Shown here one piece after another: positions 37,690 through 47,411 of a DNA stretch of 64,000 nt. Below the pieces are notes generated by a model, which searched no databases, was not told the origin of the DNA, and worked only from the letters and a program-made list of their open reading frames with translations. Origin of the DNA: Spirosoma endbachense (GTDB taxonomy: Bacteria; Bacteroidota; Bacteroidia; Cytophagales; Spirosomataceae); contig NZ_CP045997.1 in assembly GCF_010233585.1 (NCBI RefSeq), positions 558,001 through 622,000 of the forward strand, written 5' to 3'. The translations under genes were made by a program, and so were the position numbers. Position 1 is the first letter of the stretch. Every line of letters starts with the position of its first letter.

Positions 37690-39633
37690 TCATAGTTTCA
37701 CCTCTGACTGGAATGCCTTGACAAACTCGTCGATACCCATGCTGCCCAGATCGCCCTGCCCTTTACGGCGGACCGAAACTTTTCCATCGGCGGCTTCTTT
37801 TTCGCCAACGATAAGCATGAACGGCACTTTATTTACTTCCGCATCCCGAATTTTACGCCCGATTTTCTCATCACGCAAGTCGACAAAGCCACGAATGTCG
37901 TGTTCCTGCAAGCTGAAAAACAAGTCGTTTGCGTAGTCTTCATATTTTTCAGAAATCGGCAGAATCGCAATCTGATCCGGCGATAGCCAGAGCGGGAAAT
38001 TTCCGCCTGAGTTCTCGATCAGGATCGCGATAAACCGCTCCAGTGAACCAAACGGCGCCCGGTGAATCATGACGGGACGGTGTTTCTGGTTGTCAGCACC
38101 AATATATTCCAGTTCGAAACGATTGGGCAGGTTATAATCGACCTGAATCGTACCGAGTTGCCATTTCCGACCGAGCGCGTCACGGACCATAAAATCAAGT
38201 TTGGGGCCGTAGAAGGCCGCTTCGCCCAATTCTGTAACCGTCGATAAACCCTTTTCGGCCGCCGACTCGATAATAGCCGCTTCTGCTTTTTCCCAAAGAT
38301 CGTCAGAACCGATGTATTTCGTTTTATTTTCCGGGTCACGGAGTGAAATCTGGGCACTAAAGTCATCAAATCCAAGCGATTTAAAGACGTACATCACCAG
38401 ATCGATCACTTTCATGAATTCATCCTTCACCTGGTCGGGGCGGCAGAAGATATGCGCGTCATCCTGTGTAAAGCCACGTACGCGGGTCAGTCCGTGCAGC
38501 TCTCCTGATTGCTCATACCGATAAACGGTACCAAATTCGGCCAGTCGAAGAGGCAGATCGCGGTAGGAGCGCGGTTTGGTTTTATAGATCTCGCAATGGT
38601 GCGGGCAGTTCATCGGCTTCAGCAGAAACTCCTCGTTCGGATCGGGCGTTCTGATAGGCTGGAACGAATCTTCGCCATATTTTTCCCAGTGTCCCGACGT
38701 CACGTAGAGTTGCTTGCTGCCAATGTGAGGGGTCACAACCGGCGAGTAACCCGCCCGTATCTGGGCTTTCCGCAGGAAGTTCTCCAGCCGTTCGCGCAGC
38801 ATGGTTCCTTTCGGCAGCCAGAGCGGTAACCCCTGCCCTACTTTCTCCGAAAAGGCAAATAATTCCAGCTCTTTACCCAGCTTACGGTGATCCCGTTTTT
38901 TTGCTTCTTCGAGCAGATACAGGTAATCGTCGAGTTCTTTTTGCTTGGGGTACGTAACGGCGTAAATCCGGGTCAACTGCTTATTTTTCTCATTACCGCG
39001 CCAGTAAGCTCCGGCTACGTTCATGAGTTTAGCGGCTTTGATAAAGCCCGTATTCGGAATATGCGGCCCCCGGCAAAGGTCCGTAAAATCACCCTGGCTA
39101 TAGAACGTAATGGTACCATCTTCGAGTCCTTCGAGCAGGTCCAGTTTATACGGATCACCCTTTTCTGTAAAATAGGCAATCGCATCGGCTTTGCTCATCG
39201 GTTTGCGGATATACTGCTGTTTCTGGCGGGCCAGTTCGAGCATTTTATCCTCAACCTTTTTAAAATCCTCCTGCGAAAAGGGTTGACCGTTCAGATCAAC
39301 ATCGTAGTAGAATCCCGTTTCAACAGCGGGTCCAATGCCGAACTTGACACCCGGATACAAGGCTTCAAGCGCTTCGGCCAGCAAATGAGCCGATGAGTGC
39401 CAGAAGGTTGCTTTCCCTTCAGGGTCGTTCCAGGTCAGGAGTTGGATGGTCGCATCCTCTTCAATGGGCCGCGTGGCGTCCTGAACAACACCATTGACTT
39501 TGGCAGCCAGCACATTGCGGGCCAATCCTTCACTGATTTGGGTGGCAATATCCAGCCCGGTACTTCCTTTTGGATACTGCCGAACGCTCCCGTCGGGTAG
39601 CGTTACGCGGATTTGTTCGTCCTGCGCAATCAT
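37690..39633 (-). CDS. thrS: Threonyl-tRNA synthetase
   Basis: A 647-residue class II synthetase. Domains in order: TGS ([18 protein letters not shown] near residues 14-32), editing domain with the metal-binding [11 protein letters not shown] motif, catalytic core with class II motifs ([26 protein letters not shown] and [14 protein letters not shown]), and an anticodon-binding end. The ATG at 39631-39633 fits the family. It leads the thrS-infC-rpmI-rplT order found in many bacteria. Confidence 0.98.
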   Translation of the reverse strand: MIAQDEQIRVTLPDGSVRQYPKGSTGLDIATQISEGLARNVLAAKVNGVVQDATRPIEEDATIQLLTWNDPEGKATFWHSSAHLLAEALEALYPGVKFGIGPAVETGFYYDVDLNGQPFSQEDFKKVEDKMLELARQKQQYIRKPMSKADAIAYFTEKGDPYKLDLLEGLEDGTITFYSQGDFTDLCRGPHIPNTGFIKAAKLMNVAGAYWRGNEKNKQLTRIYAVTYPKQKELDDYLYLLEEAKKRDHRKLGKELELFAFSEKVGQGLPLWLPKGTMLRERLENFLRKAQIRAGYSPVVTPHIGSKQLYVTSGHWEKYGEDSFQPIRTPDPNEEFLLKPMNCPHHCEIYKTKPRSYRDLPLRLAEFGTVYRYEQSGELHGLTRVRGFTQDDAHIFCRPDQVKDEFMKVIDLVMYVFKSLGFDDFSAQISLRDPENKTKYIGSDDLWEKAEAAIIESAAEKGLSTVTELGEAAFYGPKLDFMVRDALGRKWQLGTIQVDYNLPNRFELEYIGADNQKHRPVMIHRAPFGSLERFIAILIENSGGNFPLWLSPDQIAILPISEKYEDYANDLFFSLQEHDIRGFVDLRDEKIGRKIRDAEVNKVPFMLIVGEKEAADGKVSVRRKGQGDLGSMGIDEFVKAFQSEVKL

Positions 39634-39715
39634 TTGTGTACTAATTTATTTGTGGGTACCCGCAGCCTACCTACAACTGTAAGCTACTTACTTTTACTAT
39701 ATGATTGGGTATTCA

Positions 39716-40927
39716 TTAATTCTGTCCAATCGGCTTGATGGTTCGCCGGAGCGAATCACCGGAGCCAGCCGGAACCTGCGACTTTGGCTGAATGGTCGAT
39801 ACACGGACACGGGTTGTGTCGAGTGTGGCACGATTCTGCGTCGGTGTCAGTGCTTCATCCGGCGTATTCGGCAAAAATAACGAGTTATATGAGTTTTGCG
39901 AATATTGTCGCCGTTGTGATCGCCATAAACCGGCGGCTGCCTGCTGATCGGCTGCATTTAGCCTGGTTGCTTTCGTATAGGCGGCAATCGCTAAATCATA
40001 CTGACCCATCTGCTCATGACAATAGCCCAGGTACGTATCGATGCGCGGGAACTGCGGCCGAAGCTGCTGAACTCGCTCGTAATTGGCTAATGCAACGTAA
40101 TAATTCCGGTATTTCTGGTTAATCAATCCGATTTGAAAATACGCCTGATAGTAGTTCGGCTGCACCTTCAGTGTCTGTTGATAACAGGTCATGGCGCTAT
40201 CAAGTTCACCCGCCATGTGATAGATCAAGCCCCGCCCGTAGTATAATTTGGGGTTGTTGGGGAAATAGCGAAGCGCCTGACTATTATAAGCCAACGCTGA
40301 ATTACGATCGCCCTGCACCCGATATACTGACGCCAGCTGGTTATACGTATCAAGATAGCGTGGCTTTAAACGAAGCGATTGGTGGTATAAGGCCAATGCC
40401 TGGGTCGTATCACCCAGGCGGGCCGTCATCAGCCCTTTAAAATAATAGGCTTCACCATCGTAGGGAGCCATTTGCAGGGCTTTTGTTACGTAAAGCTGTG
40501 CTCTGGGAAACTGATTCTGTTGCTGAAAGAGATCGCCCATCAGCGTATATAGTTCGGGGGTATCAATACCCAGAATTTCAGCACGTTGTGCATTAACGAG
40601 CGCCTTCTCAGGTTGCTGCAGCGCCCGTAAAATCTGGGCGCGTGTCAGGTAATACGAACCGGCATTGTCGTTTCGGCTGATGGCTTCATCGATATCACTC
40701 AGGGCCAGATTGATTCGACCCATTGCCAGCAGAATAACAGCCCGTTTGGCATAGGCCGATGCCGGAGACGATTGATTGATGGCTCGCGTCAGTGCACGCA
40801 GCGCCCCCTCCGTCCGGCTACTGTCGCCGGGTTTCGGGAAATCCGGTATCCTGGCAGTTTGCCGATCATCGCTGCCACAGGCAAGGAGTGTAGCAATAAG
40901 GGGGACTATGAGCAAATACTGACGCAT
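39716..40927 (-). CDS. TPR-repeat lipoprotein
   Basis: A 403-residue lipoprotein with lipobox ATLLAC near residues 11-16 from the ATG at 40925-40927. The mature part holds roughly eight to nine tetratricopeptide repeats from about residue 40 to 345 (for example AYYFKGLMTARLGDTTQALA, LYYGRGLIYHMAGELDSAMT and AYFQIGLINQKYRNYYVALA). A low-complexity tail follows. It should act as a protein-binding scaffold in the periplasm or outer membrane. A TAACTTTG promoter box is about 100 bases upstream. Confidence 0.88.
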   Translation of the reverse strand: MRQYLLIVPLIATLLACGSDDRQTARIPDFPKPGDSSRTEGALRALTRAINQSSPASAYAKRAVILLAMGRINLALSDIDEAISRNDNAGSYYLTRAQILRALQQPEKALVNAQRAEILGIDTPELYTLMGDLFQQQNQFPRAQLYVTKALQMAPYDGEAYYFKGLMTARLGDTTQALALYHQSLRLKPRYLDTYNQLASVYRVQGDRNSALAYNSQALRYFPNNPKLYYGRGLIYHMAGELDSAMTCYQQTLKVQPNYYQAYFQIGLINQKYRNYYVALANYERVQQLRPQFPRIDTYLGYCHEQMGQYDLAIAAYTKATRLNAADQQAAAGLWRSQRRQYSQNSYNSLFLPNTPDEALTPTQNRATLDTTRVRVSTIQPKSQVPAGSGDSLRRTIKPIGQN

Positions 40928-41024
40928 GACTGGATTTGACGGATTTGGCTGTAGCGGATGAATGACCCTGTTCGTATGATCAGGAATCAATCCGTTCACT
41001 AGCCGATCTATCAATCATTTTCAA

Positions 41025-41032
41025 CAAAGTTA
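41025..41032 (-). promoter_or_regulatory. -7 element for the TPR lipoprotein gene
   Basis: Minus-strand TAACTTTG is a perfect TAnnTTTG match, just after the end of the upstream methyltransferase gene and 98 bases before the TPR gene start. Confidence 0.5.
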
Positions 41033-41038
41033 GGCAAT

Positions 41039-41935
41039 TCAAACGGATGCAAACCGATAGAAAACCCCCAACGGCAGACGTTTATGATAATTATCCTCGA
41101 CAACTAACTCTCCCCATTCTGAATTGGGTACCATTCCGAATACCTGCCGCATGAGGTTATCCAGCAGAATCGACGAGAAGCCCAGCGAGTAGAGGTTGAT
41201 AATGAAAAAGAAGTCGTTGCGGTCGAGCAGATCGGCACAGGATTTAAGCAACTCATTGAGGTGCTCTTCAAGTACCCATTTTTCACCATCGGGTCCGCGA
41301 CCATAGGCCGGTGGGTCCAGAATAATGCCATTGTAGTGATTGCCCCGACGGACCTCTCTACGAACAAATTTAACCGCATCCTCAACGACCCATCGTATGT
41401 TGTCAAGCTCGCTATGATCCATGTTTTCGCGCGCCCAGCTGATTACCGGTTTTACGGCATCGACATGGGTAACGTCGGCTCCGGCCTGCCGGGCAGCCAG
41501 AGAAGCCCCCCCGGTATAGGCAAACAGGTTCAGTACTTTGGGGCGGGATACGCCCGTCGACAGTTTTTTAATCGTATCGTGGATATAGACCCAGTTATCG
41601 GATTGCTCTGGAAACAGGCCAACGTGTTTGAAGGTCGTTAAGGCAAGCTTGAATTTCAGATTCAGCCCTCCCTGTCGGAATGAAACGAACCAGGGATCGC
41701 GCATATCGGGAGTTGTTTGCCAGTCGCCCCGCTCGGGCGACTGCCTGTCTCGTCGAAAAATAGCATGAGCCTGCTCTTCCCAATTGCGATCAGACAATGA
41801 TTTATCCCAGATAGCCTGTGGTTCAGGGCGTGCCAGCACAAAATCCCCGAAGCGTTCGAGTTTCTGAAAATCGCCCGAGTCGATTAGTTCATAGTCAGTC
41901 CAGGGAGCGGGGGTAATGAGGTGAATGTCGGGCAT
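41039..41935 (-). CDS. SAM-dependent methyltransferase, RlmK-like
   Basis: A 298-residue class I methyltransferase related to the RlmI/RlmK rRNA enzymes. The SAM-binding loop LNLFAYTGGASLAARQAGAD is near residues 140-160, and the catalytic IILDPPAYGRGP follows. The N-terminal PUA domain of RlmI is absent. It probably methylates 23S rRNA or another nucleic acid. It is followed by the TPR gene and preceded by the EVE-domain gene on the same strand. Confidence 0.87.
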   Translation of the reverse strand: MPDIHLITPAPWTDYELIDSGDFQKLERFGDFVLARPEPQAIWDKSLSDRNWEEQAHAIFRRDRQSPERGDWQTTPDMRDPWFVSFRQGGLNLKFKLALTTFKHVGLFPEQSDNWVYIHDTIKKLSTGVSRPKVLNLFAYTGGASLAARQAGADVTHVDAVKPVISWARENMDHSELDNIRWVVEDAVKFVRREVRRGNHYNGIILDPPAYGRGPDGEKWVLEEHLNELLKSCADLLDRNDFFFIINLYSLGFSSILLDNLMRQVFGMVPNSEWGELVVEDNYHKRLPLGVFYRFASV

Positions 41936-41974
41936 ATTAATGTAGTGAGTGAAGAATACTGGGTGAAAAATAGT

Positions 41975-42412
41975 TTACACGCTTCCGTCTTCACTCGTCA
42001 TTCCCATTTTCAAGATTAGTTCAAACTCATCCGGCCTGATTGGCATGACCGATAAACGCGACTGTTTTATGAGGCCAATCGCTGCGAGCATCGGTTCGGC
42101 TTTGATCTGAGCCAGTGAAACCGGTTTCGCCAATGCCATGACCGGTTCGAGTTCGACCACGACCCAGGGTGCCAGAGCCGACCCATCGGGGAAGGTTGGG
42201 TCGGGGTAGCTTTCCCGCACGACCGTAGCCAGACCAACGACTCCAGGATTCAGTATACTATGGTAGAACAGTACCTGATCGCCCAGTTGCATCAGCCTCA
42301 GGTTATTGCGAGCCTGATAGTTACGAACACCGTCCCATACAGCACGGCCCTGTTTCGTGAAATGATGCCACCCGTACGTATCGGGTTCGGATTTAACAAG
42401 CCAGTAATTCAA
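41975..42412 (-). CDS. EVE domain protein (TTG start)
   Basis: A 145-residue EVE-domain protein. EVE is a PUA-related fold that binds modified bases. The start NYWLVKSEPDTYGWHHF, the VRNYQARNNLR motif and VLFYHS are typical. The first codon is TTG at 42410-42412. There is no in-frame ATG near, an in-frame TGA lies five codons upstream, and the conserved N-terminus requires this start. It shares the strand with the methyltransferase. Confidence 0.9.
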   Translation of the reverse strand: MNYWLVKSEPDTYGWHHFTKQGRAVWDGVRNYQARNNLRLMQLGDQVLFYHSILNPGVVGLATVVRESYPDPTFPDGSALAPWVVVELEPVMALAKPVSLAQIKAEPMLAAIGLIKQSRLSVMPIRPDEFELILKMGMTSEDGSV

Positions 42413-42488
42413 GCAGTGGGTTGGTCAATTAGCCTATAAAAATGGCTCCGGAGAGCCATACAATAAAAACGCAGGATTTATACTGTCC

Positions 42489-43064
42489 TCAATAGTAATC
42501 ATCATGCTCCTGACTGCTACCATAAGGCGATCCATATTCATCCTCATCATCATCGGCAAATTGTGAACCTGCTCCCTTGAACGTTAGCGCTTTCTTGAGT
42601 ATCATGATCTGACCGGTATGATACAAATCGTGGTTAACGATTCCATGCAGCATATCATAATAGGTATAATCGCGACCCGGCACGATATCCTCCAGGAATT
42701 CATCATCGTCCCGCTTATCCAGCTCGTTGATCAGTTCTTCCTGACTTAAACTCAATTCCATTTCGAGGGCTTCCCATTCGAAATCATCAATTTTATCGGG
42801 CAGGGCGCCAAAGTTTTTTTCGGGAGTTGTAATATCGAATGTTGCATCGCCCTGCATCTTTTTGACGCAAAAAATCCGCCAGCTCGTCATGTGAAAGACC
42901 AGTTCGGCAATGGAGTGCGTATTGGGTGAGATCCGTCGACCAGACATTTCAGGGGTAACGCCCCGAAGGGCTTCAACTACCGAAGGGCCGTGCCAGGCTT
43001 CCTCGCTTTCATACGTTGTATTAAGGAGGTCAATGATTCGAATGAGTTCGTCGTTGGGAATCAT
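42489..43064 (-). CDS. DinB family protein (first copy)
   Basis: A 191-residue protein of the DinB/YfiT four-helix-bundle superfamily, often metal-dependent transferases or hydrolases using thiols. Candidate metal ligands are His in AELVFHMTSWR and the HxxxH of NHDLYHTGQIM. The C-terminus is very acidic (DDDEDEYG). The substrate is unknown. A palindrome next to a TACCTTTG box 270 bases upstream may be its promoter. Confidence 0.85.
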   Translation of the reverse strand: MIPNDELIRIIDLLNTTYESEEAWHGPSVVEALRGVTPEMSGRRISPNTHSIAELVFHMTSWRIFCVKKMQGDATFDITTPEKNFGALPDKIDDFEWEALEMELSLSQEELINELDKRDDDEFLEDIVPGRDYTYYDMLHGIVNHDLYHTGQIMILKKALTFKGAGSQFADDDEDEYGSPYGSSQEHDDYY

Positions 43065-43675
43065 AGGTTATTCAAGCAAAAAGTAAAGCTGCCGACATAT
43101 CGTGTTAGGTGGTTACTGGTAGGGTTCAACAACCATTCGGTAATAATATAGTCTGACAACTTAATAGTAAGTGATATTGGCTTTTTTTTTAATACTCCCC
43201 TGATGGGTATTTGTTCAGAATATCGGTAATCATCTCAATAACAGAACCCTATCTATAAAAAGTTGATGAAGAACTAAACTGTTGTTTTAACAACGGATTG
43301 GGTTCTGTCGAACCGGATTTCTAAATCTTTTGCAAAGGTACGTCAATATTGACGGCGTTTCGAAAAAAACATACCGATCAATTTATAACCAATTGGCATA
43401 TTGGCCAGGCGGGAAGCTGTTATATTCTGATTTTCAGTGGTCTTTTCTGACTAATAAGAATTCATTTCTGGCACTCTTTTTACTCCCATAGACACTACAT
43501 ACACTATCAATTAAGTGTATTATATAAAAAATAAACTATACTTACAGGGTCTTTTTTGGATACAATGGCATATTTTATGTACCTGCATTAATTAAGTATT
43601 CTTGTGTCGACAGTGACGGAATACCAGGTTTCATGATCTAATTGGTAGTTCCGGCAAAATGATTTTCGGCAGCCT
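43065..43675. other. Gene-free AT-rich region before the Wzi gene
   Basis: About 610 bases with low GC, in-frame stops in all frames and no recognisable gene. The only clear structure is the palindrome/promoter pair at 43333-43354. The last 200 bases probably carry the promoter of the Wzi gene. Confidence 0.6.
43333..43354 (-). promoter_or_regulatory. TACCTTTG box with adjoining perfect palindrome
   Basis: Minus-strand TACCTTTG (43333-43340), followed by C, is a full -7 match. Directly beside it CGTCAATATTGACG (43341-43354) is a perfect 14-base palindrome covering the spacer of that promoter. It could control the DinB gene, with a long leader, or an unannotated transcript. Confidence 0.5.
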
Positions 43676-45166
43676 ATGCGTTTACTTTTACCCTGTCTGC
43701 TCCTGGTATCCAGTTGCTTTAGTCAAACCCTGAAACCCCTACGCTATCAAACGGAGGTTGGTAGTTATTTATCGTCATCGGGTCAGAATCCGTTCTGGCT
43801 CAGGACGAATCAATACGGCATCGTTCCAATTGATCATTCCACGCTGACCTTACGACACGCGATGCATGTTGATTATCACGATGCGCCAAAAAGCAAACGC
43901 GATAGTTTACAGGCCATTAACCGTCGGGTGGACTGGGGATGGCGGGCAGAAGCCGTTCTGAACGCTGGCTATGATGTACGATTACTTATTCCGGAAGCCT
44001 ACGCGAAGGTAAGGCTGGGGTCCGTTGAAATCTGGGGGGGGCGTCGACGCGAAGTTATTGGCCTGGTCGACACGACCCTTACTTCCGGGTCCTATAGTAT
44101 GTCGGGCAATGCGCTACCCATGCTTAAGTTTCAGGTATCGGTTCCGGAGTACACACCCCAAAATGGGCTTTTTGCCGTAAAAGGATTTTACGCCCACGGC
44201 TGGTTTGAAGTCGATCGGTTTGTTAAAAATACCCGTCTGCATCAAAAGGCAATTTATATGCGGTTGGGCAGACCCCATTGGCGACTGAAATTATATGGCG
44301 GAATGAATCACCAGGTCATGTGGGGGGGCACGACAACGCAGTTACCCAATACGCGCATTAAAAATAACCTCCTGCCCTCCACCTTCCGCGACTATATCGA
44401 CGTGGTTTCCGCCAGTTCGCTCGGCAATCGTACCAATGTCGATACCAATCGAATTAGTCAGTTCGACCGGGAGAATCGAATTGGCAACCACCTCGGCACG
44501 GTTGATCTGGGCTTTGAGTATGTTGCCCACTCCTATTCGATCTTTGCATACCGTCAGAGTATTTACGAAGATGGCTCCCTGTTTCACCTCACGAACCTGC
44601 GCGATGGCTTGAATGGGGTCCGCATTCGTAATCTGAGGCCACTAAATCCTCGTGGGCTACAGATCGAATCGGTTCTTTTCGAGTACCTCTATACGGAGAA
44701 TCAGGGAGGTTCTCTTTTTATAGACAATAGTGAACAACAACGGGGCCGCGACAATTACTTTAATCACTCCCAGTATCAGGACGGCTGGTCGCGCTATGGA
44801 ATGACACTCGGAACGCCTTTTATTACGCCATCCGATAACAGCCGCAGCGATCTGCCCCGCTATGGATTCACCAACAACAACCGGGTGGCTGTCATGCACG
44901 TTGGCCTTTCGGGGCATGTGCATAGCATTTTCCATTTTCAGGCCAAAGCCTCTTTCAGTGAGAATCTGGGCACCTATGAAGTCCCGTTTCCAGAGCCAGT
45001 TCGGCAGTTTTCCGGCGTTCTAACCATGTCAACAGTACTTCCTGTTCTTAATGGAATAACCCTGAATACGGCTATCGCAACCGATATGGGCAAGCTATAC
45101 CCGAACAGTGTCGGCTATTATGTGGGTATCCGCAAGGATGGACAAAGTAGAAAAAAAGTAAACTAG
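43676..45166 (+). CDS. Capsule assembly Wzi family outer-membrane protein
   Basis: A 496-residue exported beta-barrel protein of the Wzi-like family. Signal peptide MRLLLPCLLLVSSCFS is followed by YQTEVGSYLSSSGQNPFWLR, the usual opening. Segments such as IWGGRRREVIGLVD, HGWFEVDRFV and YGGMNHQVMWGG are characteristic. Wzi helps anchor capsular polysaccharide at the surface in Enterobacteria; in Bacteroidota the role is inferred. No capsule export genes are adjacent. Confidence 0.85.
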   Translation: MRLLLPCLLLVSSCFSQTLKPLRYQTEVGSYLSSSGQNPFWLRTNQYGIVPIDHSTLTLRHAMHVDYHDAPKSKRDSLQAINRRVDWGWRAEAVLNAGYDVRLLIPEAYAKVRLGSVEIWGGRRREVIGLVDTTLTSGSYSMSGNALPMLKFQVSVPEYTPQNGLFAVKGFYAHGWFEVDRFVKNTRLHQKAIYMRLGRPHWRLKLYGGMNHQVMWGGTTTQLPNTRIKNNLLPSTFRDYIDVVSASSLGNRTNVDTNRISQFDRENRIGNHLGTVDLGFEYVAHSYSIFAYRQSIYEDGSLFHLTNLRDGLNGVRIRNLRPLNPRGLQIESVLFEYLYTENQGGSLFIDNSEQQRGRDNYFNHSQYQDGWSRYGMTLGTPFITPSDNSRSDLPRYGFTNNNRVAVMHVGLSGHVHSIFHFQAKASFSENLGTYEVPFPEPVRQFSGVLTMSTVLPVLNGITLNTAIATDMGKLYPNSVGYYVGIRKDGQSRKKVN

Positions 45167-45485
45167 TAGGCGTTTAACTGATCCAGTCGGTCATTTCCAG
45201 GCAAGCCAATACGTTTTATACCCAACAGCTTAAGTCTACTGTTTTCGGCAGATACTATAAATAATAGGAGCAAAAAATACCGTTTAATATATTATCTAAA
45301 AAAGATACCTATATACGTAAGTAAAGTTATACTTAATGGAGCTAATTTTCTTACTTAAAGCGTACCAAGTACACTTTAGTATTCCTAATCTTGAGCTTGC
45401 AAGTCTGTTTATTGTCTCTCGAGTACAACAAGCATCAAAAGCCAGACGTATTGGCGACTCAACTGCCTTATTACTCTCCTAACCT
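45167..45485. other. Intergenic region before the sigma factor gene
   Basis: About 320 AT-rich bases. I see no gene, strong hairpin or clear TAnnTTTG box. Confidence 0.55.
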
Positions 45486-46034
45486 ATGAAGCATTTATTA
45501 AAAGATGAGGAGTTAATACAAATGCATTTGAACACTCATCAAAATGACTACTTTGAAACTTTATATAAGCGCTATGTGACCAAAGTGTATCGGCGTTGTT
45601 TATCACTAACGAAAGATTCAGCCAAGGCAGAAGATTATACGCACGATATTTTCCTGCGTGTGCACGGAAACCTTACTAAATTTCAGGAAAAGTCGGCTTT
45701 TTCAACCTGGTTGTATTCCATTTCGTACAACTATTGCATGGACCAGATCCGCCAGTCCAATCGAAATTCAACGGTCGCTTTAGACGAGGATCAGGATTAT
45801 ATCTGGACCGATTCGACAGATCAGGATAACAAAGAATTTCAGTTGCAGCAGTTGGACAAAGCAATGGGAGCCATTTCGGCAGAAGAATTACTCATGTTGC
45901 GAATGAAGTATGAAGATAATCTTGATATTAAGGAAATTGCCGAACAACTGAATCTGAAGAACAGCGCAGTCAAAATGCGTCTGAAACGCACCCGCGATAA
46001 GATTCGTCGTATGTACGGAGACGATCCATTTTAA
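45486..46034 (+). CDS. ECF-type RNA polymerase sigma factor
   Basis: A 182-residue sigma-70 family protein. Region 2 contains YKRYVTKVYRRCLSLTKDSA and AEDYTHDIFLRVHGNL, region 4 LRMKYEDNLDIKEIAEQLNL and NSAVKMRLKRTRDKIRRMY. No anti-sigma gene is beside it: the next gene is the convergent GH16. It is of the kind acting without a FecR partner, possibly regulated at the level of expression. Its targets are unknown. Confidence 0.9.
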   Translation: MKHLLKDEELIQMHLNTHQNDYFETLYKRYVTKVYRRCLSLTKDSAKAEDYTHDIFLRVHGNLTKFQEKSAFSTWLYSISYNYCMDQIRQSNRNSTVALDEDQDYIWTDSTDQDNKEFQLQQLDKAMGAISAEELLMLRMKYEDNLDIKEIAEQLNLKNSAVKMRLKRTRDKIRRMYGDDPF

Positions 46035-46160
46035 TCACATTCTCGCAAAAAACTCCCCATATTGGCTGATCAATGGCTTTCCGGGCTTCAGGTCACTAAG
46101 CCAACCGTAGGTGCCGTCAGGTCAGCAATGATTTTGCTTTTTTCTACTGGTTCTTACTTT

Positions 46161-46967
46161 TTATTGATAAACCCGTACATAATCGACCTCCATTCGTTGC
46201 GGCCAGATGCTTTCGTCAACCCCTTTCTGTCCGCCCCAATTGCCGCCTACGGCAACGTTTAGAAGTAGATAAAACGGTTTGTCGAATGGCCACTCGGCTT
46301 CCGTACTTCCTAAAGCAGATTTCTGAACCGTATAATACTTCTGATCGTCGACGAAGAAGTCGATTCGGTCGGCTGTCCATTCGATGGCGTATAGGTGAAA
46401 ATCCGTCGCTACGCCCTTAATCGGGATGGCCTTCCCTTTTTCAGTTTTCTTCGCGTGGTTATACGCTTCCGTATGAACCGTACCATGAATGACACCCTCG
46501 TCGAAACCGACGTGTTCCATAATGTCAATTTCACCAGCTTTCGGCCAGCCTGCTGTTGATATATTCTTACCGAGCATCCAGACGGCAGGCCAGGTTCCAC
46601 GGCCGGCGGGTAGTTTGGCCATAGCTTCAATCCGGCCATAGGTCCAGGTTGTTTTACCCTGTGTCATCAACCGCGCCGAGGTATAATTTTTGCCCTGGTA
46701 CGCTTCTTTTCTGGCTTCAATAATGAGTTTCCCGTTTTCGACCCGGGCGTTCTCAAGCCGCTTGGCTGTATAGTATTGCAATTCGTTATTACCCCACCCA
46801 TTGCCCCCTACTTCGTAAGACCACTTGGTCGAGTCGGGCAGACCCGCCTTATCGAACTCATCCGACCAGACCAGTTTACGGGCCGCTGGTGGTGAGGTCA
46901 CCTCAGGGCTTTTGCAGGCAACTATTGCCAATAGGGTCAGCGCTTTTATTATTATCAATAGTTTCAT
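46161..46967 (-). CDS. Glycoside hydrolase family 16 lipoprotein (beta-glucanase-like)
   Basis: A 268-residue lipoprotein with a lipobox ending at Cys18 (LAIVAC). The GH16 catalytic motif ExDxxE is GEIDIMEH, with Glu146 as nucleophile, Asp148 and Glu151 as acid/base. NNELQYYT and GTWPAVWML are also family marks. This pattern fits laminarinase-like endo-beta-1,3-glucanases. It probably acts at the cell surface. It stands alone, not in a SusCD locus. Confidence 0.92.
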   Translation of the reverse strand: MKLLIIIKALTLLAIVACKSPEVTSPPAARKLVWSDEFDKAGLPDSTKWSYEVGGNGWGNNELQYYTAKRLENARVENGKLIIEARKEAYQGKNYTSARLMTQGKTTWTYGRIEAMAKLPAGRGTWPAVWMLGKNISTAGWPKAGEIDIMEHVGFDEGVIHGTVHTEAYNHAKKTEKGKAIPIKGVATDFHLYAIEWTADRIDFFVDDQKYYTVQKSALGSTEAEWPFDKPFYLLLNVAVGGNWGGQKGVDESIWPQRMEVDYVRVYQ

Positions 46968-47105
46968 CAGATAAGGGTTTTCTTTACAGCGTTCTGAATG
47001 CTGTGTAGGACGGAAACAAATTTTATCAGCTTTTTTTGAAAACTTTCCAAAAGCGATTCGTCTTACACTATATAATCGACACGAACCCGATTACATAAAG
47101 CGACA

Positions 47106-47375
47106 ATGAGCACATTCACGATTGATTTCCCCGGAACAGCCAACCAATTCACCGCGAAAGCCAACTCAGCCATCACCGAAAAAGGCGGGCTATTTACAGG
47201 TGATTCAACAACCGGAAATTTCCGTATCCAGACGGGTATTGGTGCGGTTGAGGGCACCTATCAGGTTTTAGAACCCGTATCGGACACGCAAACGCCGATC
47301 GCCATTACAATTACCCGAAAACCATTTATTGTATCGACCAATACCATTAAAAGCGCCATTACTGATTTTTTCTAA
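47106..47375 (+). CDS. Hypothetical small protein
   Basis: An 89-residue protein with no signal or membrane segment, rich in Thr, Ile and Gly. The pattern (TIDFPGTANQFTAKANSAI, GGLFTGDSTTGNF) suggests a small beta fold. I do not recognise the family. It converges on the esterase gene at 47412. Confidence 0.6.
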   Translation: MSTFTIDFPGTANQFTAKANSAITEKGGLFTGDSTTGNFRIQTGIGAVEGTYQVLEPVSDTQTPIAITITRKPFIVSTNTIKSAITDFF

Positions 47376-47411
47376 TCAAACACCCTCGCCGGAGTCAGCC
47401 AAAGACAGCCG

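Noticed and set aside
38887..39396. 169-residue forward ORF over thrS
   Set aside because: Antisense shadow of thrS.
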